57,363 bases of DNA from Clostridia bacterium. Its GTDB lineage: Bacteria > Bacillota > Clostridia > Christensenellales > Aristaeellaceae. This document shows, piece after piece, positions 53,810-57,363 of the stretch. The notes beneath the pieces were generated by a model. The model was not told the origin of the DNA. It searched no databases and saw only the letters and a program-made list of their open reading frames with translations. Every line of letters begins with the position of its first letter. The stretch's first letter is position 1. Made by a program: the position numbers and the translations under genes. The stretch lies in the NCBI GenBank assembly GCA_017469265.1, contig JAFUGS010000095.1:1-57363 (forward strand). Direction: 5' to 3'.

Positions 53810-54814
53810 ATGCAGCTGATCATTCCGGAGCATTACAACCCGGTGCTGGATCTCCGGGACACGGAGATCGCCATCAAGCTGGTGAAGGACTTTTTCGAGG
53901 CGGAGCTGAGCCGGGCCCTGAACCTGACCCGCGTGTCCGCCCCCATCATGGTGACGCCGGAGAGCGGCCTGAACGATAACCTGAACGGCGTGGAGCGGCC
54001 GGTTTCCTTCGACGTGCTGGAAACCGGGCGGCAGGTGGAGATCGTCCACTCCCTGGCCAAGTGGAAGCGGCAGGCCCTGAAGACCTACGGCTTCCAGCCC
54101 GGGGAAGGGCTTTACACGGACATGAACGCCATCCGCCGGGATGAGGTGACGGACAATAGTCACTCCATCTTTGTGGACCAGTGGGACTGGGAGCGGATCA
54201 TGGCCCCGGGGGAGCGGAACGAGGAATTCCTGCGGAAGATCGTCCGGAAGATTTACATGACCCTGCGGAAGACGGAGGGCTACGTCTGCGCCCATTACCC
54301 CCATATCAAGCCGGAGCTGCCGGACGAGATCACCTTCGTCACCACCCAGGAGCTGGAGGACCGGTATCCGGAGCTGGACGCCCGGCGCCGGGAATACATG
54401 GCCGCGAAGGAGTACGGCGCGGTGTTCCTGATGCAGGTGGGCGGCGCCCTGCGGAGCGGAAAAATCCATGACGGCCGGGCGCCGGACTATGACGACTGGA
54501 CGCTGAACGGGGACATCCTGCTCTACGATCCGCTGCTGGACATGAGCCTGGAGGTTTCCAGCATGGGCATCCGGGTGGACGCGGAAGCCCTGCGGCGGCA
54601 GCTGAAAATCCGGGGCTGCGAGGAGCGGGCGGAGCTGCCCTTCCAGAAGGCCCTGCTGAACGGGGAGCTGCCCCAGACCATCGGCGGCGGCATCGGGCAG
54701 AGCCGGATGTGCGTGTATTTCCTGCGGAAGGCCCACGTGGGCGAGGTGCAGGCCAGCATCTGGCCGGACGAGGTGGTGGAGGCCTGCCGGAAGGCCAACA
54801 TCCTGCTGCTGTAA
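53810..54814 (+). CDS. asnA: Aspartate-ammonia ligase (asparagine synthetase A)
   Basis: A 334-residue class-II-synthetase-like enzyme that makes asparagine from aspartate, ammonia and ATP. Recognised by the N-terminal VSAPIMVTPESGLNDNLNGV, RPVSFDV, the NSHSIFVDQWDWE region and the C-terminal TIGGGIGQSRMCVYFLRKAH. GAGGTGAGGAAAT precedes the ATG. Length is normal for the family. It lies between an L,D-transpeptidase and a phosphodiester glycosidase gene; that grouping may only reflect position. Confidence 0.96.
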   Translation: MQLIIPEHYNPVLDLRDTEIAIKLVKDFFEAELSRALNLTRVSAPIMVTPESGLNDNLNGVERPVSFDVLETGRQVEIVHSLAKWKRQALKTYGFQPGEGLYTDMNAIRRDEVTDNSHSIFVDQWDWERIMAPGERNEEFLRKIVRKIYMTLRKTEGYVCAHYPHIKPELPDEITFVTTQELEDRYPELDARRREYMAAKEYGAVFLMQVGGALRSGKIHDGRAPDYDDWTLNGDILLYDPLLDMSLEVSSMGIRVDAEALRRQLKIRGCEERAELPFQKALLNGELPQTIGGGIGQSRMCVYFLRKAHVGEVQASIWPDEVVEACRKANILLL

Positions 54815-54862
54815 GGCGGAGACGAAAAGAAGAATGATATCGGCCTGACCAAGGAGGACACC

Positions 54863-55906
54863 ATGAAGAACTGGACGAGGCGGATCGGGACCCTGGTTTT
54901 GACGCTGGTTTTGACGCTGGCCACGGGGCTGGCCCTGGGGGAGGAAAGCGGGGAGACGGCCCTCCCGCTGCCGGCGGCGGAGGGGGGCGAATTCGCCCTG
55001 CTGACCCCGGCGGAGGATCCCATGATCGGCCCCCGTGAGGAGAGCTATCTGTTCAGCGAGGGGGAGAAAAGCCCCTGGGGATACGCGGATCCCTCCATCT
55101 CGGTGCGGCTGGGCACGGGCCGGATCTATGACACGGGCTATACCTACGCCCGGGTGAAGATCGCCAGCCCCGCCCAGATCCGGACCATGACGGCCACCGA
55201 GTCCCTGTCCTCCAGCGGCACGGTGCTGGGCCATCTGCTGGCGAAGCGGGTTAAGGCCGTGGTGGCCATCAACGGCGTGCTGGAGGCGGATGTTTCCAGC
55301 GGCGGCCTGGCCTTCGTGGACGGCCCCATCCTCTATCAGGGCGAATGGCAGCGGCCCAGCGCGAAAACCACCGAGAAAAAGCTGGCCAACTGGCGGGCCG
55401 AGGAGGGGCGGGACACCCTGGTGATCGACAGCCAGGGCGACCTGGTGATCCTGGAGGCGGAAACCTGGGGCGAAACCTATGACCGGATTCTGGCCATGGG
55501 GGATGAGGCGGTGAACGCCTTCAGCTTCGGCCCGGCGCTGGTGGTGGACGGGGAAGCCCGCTACGGCTACGAAAGCCGCCAGATGTCCACCCACCGGGTG
55601 GCCCAGCGCATGGCCATCTGCCAGACCGGCCCGCTGGAATATCTGCTGATCACCAGCGAGGGACCGGAGGATCCCGGCAGCAAGGGCCTGCTGCTGGATC
55701 AGTTTATCGAGCTGATCGAAACGAACTTCCCGGAGGTGCGGACCGCCTACAACCTGGACGGCGGATCCTCCTCCACCATGATCTTCCGGAAGGGCAAGGA
55801 GCTCTGGGCGAAGGTGAACTGCCCCAAAAGCGGGAAGAAGCGGGCGCTGCGGGACCTGATCTACTTCGCGGACGCCTGGCTGCCGGCGGAAGGAAGCGGC
55901 CAATGA
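54863..55906 (+). CDS. Exported phosphodiester glycosidase (DUF2233) family protein
   Basis: A 347-residue secreted protein with a signal peptide (first about 24 residues, ending ALG). The family core is clear: VVAINGVLEAD, FGPALVVDGEA, YLLITSEGPEDPGSKGL and the signature TAYNLDGGSSSTMIF. It is a paralogue of the protein at 41614-42495, but the two differ in length and inner loops. Bacterial members are thought to act on phosphodiester-linked sugars of cell-surface polymers. AAGGAGGACACC precedes the ATG. Its stop overlaps the start of the CapA-like gene (ATGA), so the two are translationally coupled and may act on the same polymer. Confidence 0.9.
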   Translation: MKNWTRRIGTLVLTLVLTLATGLALGEESGETALPLPAAEGGEFALLTPAEDPMIGPREESYLFSEGEKSPWGYADPSISVRLGTGRIYDTGYTYARVKIASPAQIRTMTATESLSSSGTVLGHLLAKRVKAVVAINGVLEADVSSGGLAFVDGPILYQGEWQRPSAKTTEKKLANWRAEEGRDTLVIDSQGDLVILEAETWGETYDRILAMGDEAVNAFSFGPALVVDGEARYGYESRQMSTHRVAQRMAICQTGPLEYLLITSEGPEDPGSKGLLLDQFIELIETNFPEVRTAYNLDGGSSSTMIFRKGKELWAKVNCPKSGKKRALRDLIYFADAWLPAEGSGQ

Positions 55907-56997
55907 GAAAAGCCCTCGCCTGCCTGGCCGCGCTGCTGATCCTGGCCGGGGGAACCGCGGCCCGGGCGGAGACCCGGATTACCCTCAGCTTTACGGGGGA
56001 CGTGACCCTGGGGGGCGTCGAACGGGGCCGGAGCAATCCGGAATCCTTCGACAGCTACGCGGCGGAAAAAGGCTATGCCTATTTTTTTCAGAACATGCAG
56101 GACCTGTTCCTGCGGGACGATCTGACCCTGGTCAACCTGGAGGGCACCCTGACGGACAGCACCCGGCAGGAAAACACGAAGAAAACCTTCCGCTTCCGGG
56201 GGGCCACGGATTACGCGAAAATCCTCCGGATCGGGGGCATCGAAGCCTGCGCCATCGCCAACAATCATATCATGGACTTCGGAAAGCAGGGCTACCAGTC
56301 CACGGTGGAAACCCTGGAAAAGAACCGCCTGCTCTTCTGCGGCAATGAATATGACTTTATCCTGGACAAAAAAGGCGTCCGGATCGGCTTCTTCGCCTTC
56401 CAGGGCGGATACCTGACCCAGGAGCATATTCAGGGAATCGGCCAGCGGATCGCCCGGATGCGGGCGGAGGGGGTCGGCGCCATTGTGTGCTGCTTCCACG
56501 CGGGGCAGGAGTATGTCCCCACCCGGCGGAAATGGGATCAGGAGCGGTACGCGAAGATCGCCGTGCAGGAGTGGGGCGCGGATCTGGTGGTCATGCACCA
56601 TCCCCATGTGCTGCAGGGCATCGACGTGCTGGACGGGCGGTACGTGTTCTATTCCCTGGGCAATTTCTGCTTCGGCGGGAACACCACCATCCGCGGCCAG
56701 GAGGGCAACGCCAGCGTGCGGACCCTGGAGACCATGGTGCTGCAGATGGATCTGACCTTTGACGACGCGGGGAAACTGACGGGCCAGGAGGGCCGGATCT
56801 ACCCCTGCTACATGTCCTCCTCCGCCACGAAGGTGGGGGGCGTGAATGATTATCAGCCGAAGCTGGTCACCGGCGCGCAGGCGGAAGGCGTGATTCAGCG
56901 GATTCAGGCGGACACGGCCTTTGACATGGGCGCCATCGATCCGGAGGAAGGATACCTGCGCCTGCCCTGGCTGGCCGCTCCGGAAGAGAAGGAGTAA
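55903..56997 (+). CDS. Exported CapA-family (PGA_cap) metallophosphatase-fold protein
   Basis: A 364-residue protein with an N-terminal signal peptide or anchor (residues 1-22) and a CapA/PgsA domain. That domain opens with ITLSFTGDVTLGGV and continues with NLEGTLT, ANNHIMDFG, HHPHVLQGID and YSLGNFCFGG, the conserved acidic, Asn and His residues of this metal-binding fold. Members take part in poly-gamma-glutamate capsule export or in surface-polymer processing. No pgsB or pgsC gene is nearby, so capsule synthesis is not supported; coupling to the phosphodiester glycosidase gene suggests envelope polymer metabolism. Confidence 0.92.
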   Translation: MRKALACLAALLILAGGTAARAETRITLSFTGDVTLGGVERGRSNPESFDSYAAEKGYAYFFQNMQDLFLRDDLTLVNLEGTLTDSTRQENTKKTFRFRGATDYAKILRIGGIEACAIANNHIMDFGKQGYQSTVETLEKNRLLFCGNEYDFILDKKGVRIGFFAFQGGYLTQEHIQGIGQRIARMRAEGVGAIVCCFHAGQEYVPTRRKWDQERYAKIAVQEWGADLVVMHHPHVLQGIDVLDGRYVFYSLGNFCFGGNTTIRGQEGNASVRTLETMVLQMDLTFDDAGKLTGQEGRIYPCYMSSSATKVGGVNDYQPKLVTGAQAEGVIQRIQADTAFDMGAIDPEEGYLRLPWLAAPEEKE

Positions 56998-57003
56998 GAT
57001 ACG

Positions 57004-57363
57004 TTGGAAGTAAAATGGATGATCGCCCTGCCGGGGCGGGAAATCACCGGTTACGCGCTCAGCGTCTGGATCGCGGCGCTGCTGGGGGCGGCCCTGTTCT
57101 GCTGGCAGGGCAGGGGACTGAAGCGGGCAGCCCGGCTCTGGACCCTGGTCCTGGGAATTCCCCTGGGGCTCCTGGGCGCCCGGCTGTACTATGTGCTGGC
57201 CCGGTTCGACCTGTTTCAGGAAATCGGGTTTGAAAACTTTTTCGCCGCCGCGGACGAGGAGCTCCGGGTCTGGGGCGCGGCCAGCGGGGCCGGCTTCTGG
57301 GGCGCCGTGGGCGGCGTGGCCCTGGGGGCGTGGCTGGCGGGGAAACTCAGCGGGGAGCGGACC
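57004..57363 (+). CDS. Prolipoprotein diacylglyceryl transferase (Lgt)-like protein, 3' end outside window
   Basis: The first 120 codons of a membrane protein are present. The TTG start has AAGGAG nine bases upstream, inside the end of the CapA-like gene; an ATG five codons later is the alternative. The helix pair and the GARLYYVLARFD segment match Lgt (family xARxYYVxFxWD). The next conserved segment, usually IWxGGxxxHGG with an essential His, reads VWGAASGAGFWGAVGG, so the His is replaced by Trp. It may be a divergent Lgt paralogue with altered or no lipid-transfer activity. The active-site region further along lies outside the window. Confidence 0.65.
   Translation, partial: MEVKWMIALPGREITGYALSVWIAALLGAALFCWQGRGLKRAARLWTLVLGIPLGLLGARLYYVLARFDLFQEIGFENFFAAADEELRVWGAASGAGFWGAVGGVALGAWLAGKLSGERT

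Overview
The window looks like chromosomal DNA of a GC-rich member of the Clostridia (Bacillota), possibly a gut or rumen Christensenellales-type lineage. The evidence is Gram-positive Shine-Dalgarno sites before almost every gene, a tRNA-Trp T-box, CtsR boxes, a SCIFF (ranthipeptide) locus, a type-3 prolyl-tRNA synthetase, and secreted proteins built from SH3b and PG_binding_1 repeats joined by Thr-Pro linkers. The lineage is an inference. I see no tRNA, rRNA, CRISPR array, complete insertion sequence or prophage.

Layout. 1-10.2 kb (+): the tail of a secreted peptidoglycan-binding-repeat protein, then a housekeeping run (Mrp-type Fe-S ATPase, a DUF5711-like membrane protein, proS, plsX, acpP, rnc), then a second large SH3b/PG-binding protein with its own promoter and terminator. 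10.3-23.7 kb (-): a twelve-gene catabolic and transport operon: ketopantoate-reductase-like enzyme, cyclase/hydrolase, OppBCDF-type ABC transporter and binding protein, lactonase-like propeller, SnoaL-like protein, MFS transporter, YhcH-type protein and PAL-like NHL propeller. It is followed by a separately promoted LacI-family regulator. A near-perfect LacI-type palindrome sits on the operon promoter, and a second copy lies about 216 bp upstream. 24-30.5 kb (+): DUF554 protein, a copper P-type ATPase fused in frame to a CopZ-like domain, a DUF6273-type exported protein, a decayed serine-recombinase tail, and an hsp20 gene under two CtsR boxes. 30.5-36.6 kb (-): YgjP-like metallopeptidase, flavin reductase, lysA and smc. 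36.9-41.2 kb (+): a TetM/EF-G-like GTPase fused to a Rae1/YacP nuclease, then the SCIFF peptide and its radical SAM maturase. 41.3-45.1 kb: a repeat-rich structured spacer, a phosphodiester glycosidase (-), and trpBA under a tRNA-Trp T-box. 45.1-52.1 kb (+): a sugar operon (RbsB/A/C-type transporter, TrpA-like protein, FGGY kinase, SorC-family regulator) with palindromes on both sides of its promoter. 52.2-57.4 kb (+): a MITE-like inverted-repeat element, an L,D-transpeptidase, asnA, a second phosphodiester glycosidase, a CapA-like protein, and the start of an Lgt-like membrane protein cut by the window edge.

How the genes work together. The two transport operons each pair a transporter with intracellular enzymes and a regulator, so both look like self-contained uptake and catabolism modules; neither substrate can be named from sequence. 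The most unusual items are the GTPase-Rae1 fusion, the TrpA paralogue inside a sugar-kinase operon, the CopA-CopZ fusion that keeps an internal ribosome-binding site for a free chaperone, the LacI-controlled catabolic operon, and a family of short hairpin repeats around 36.6-41.6 kb, one copy of which lies in the smc leader.
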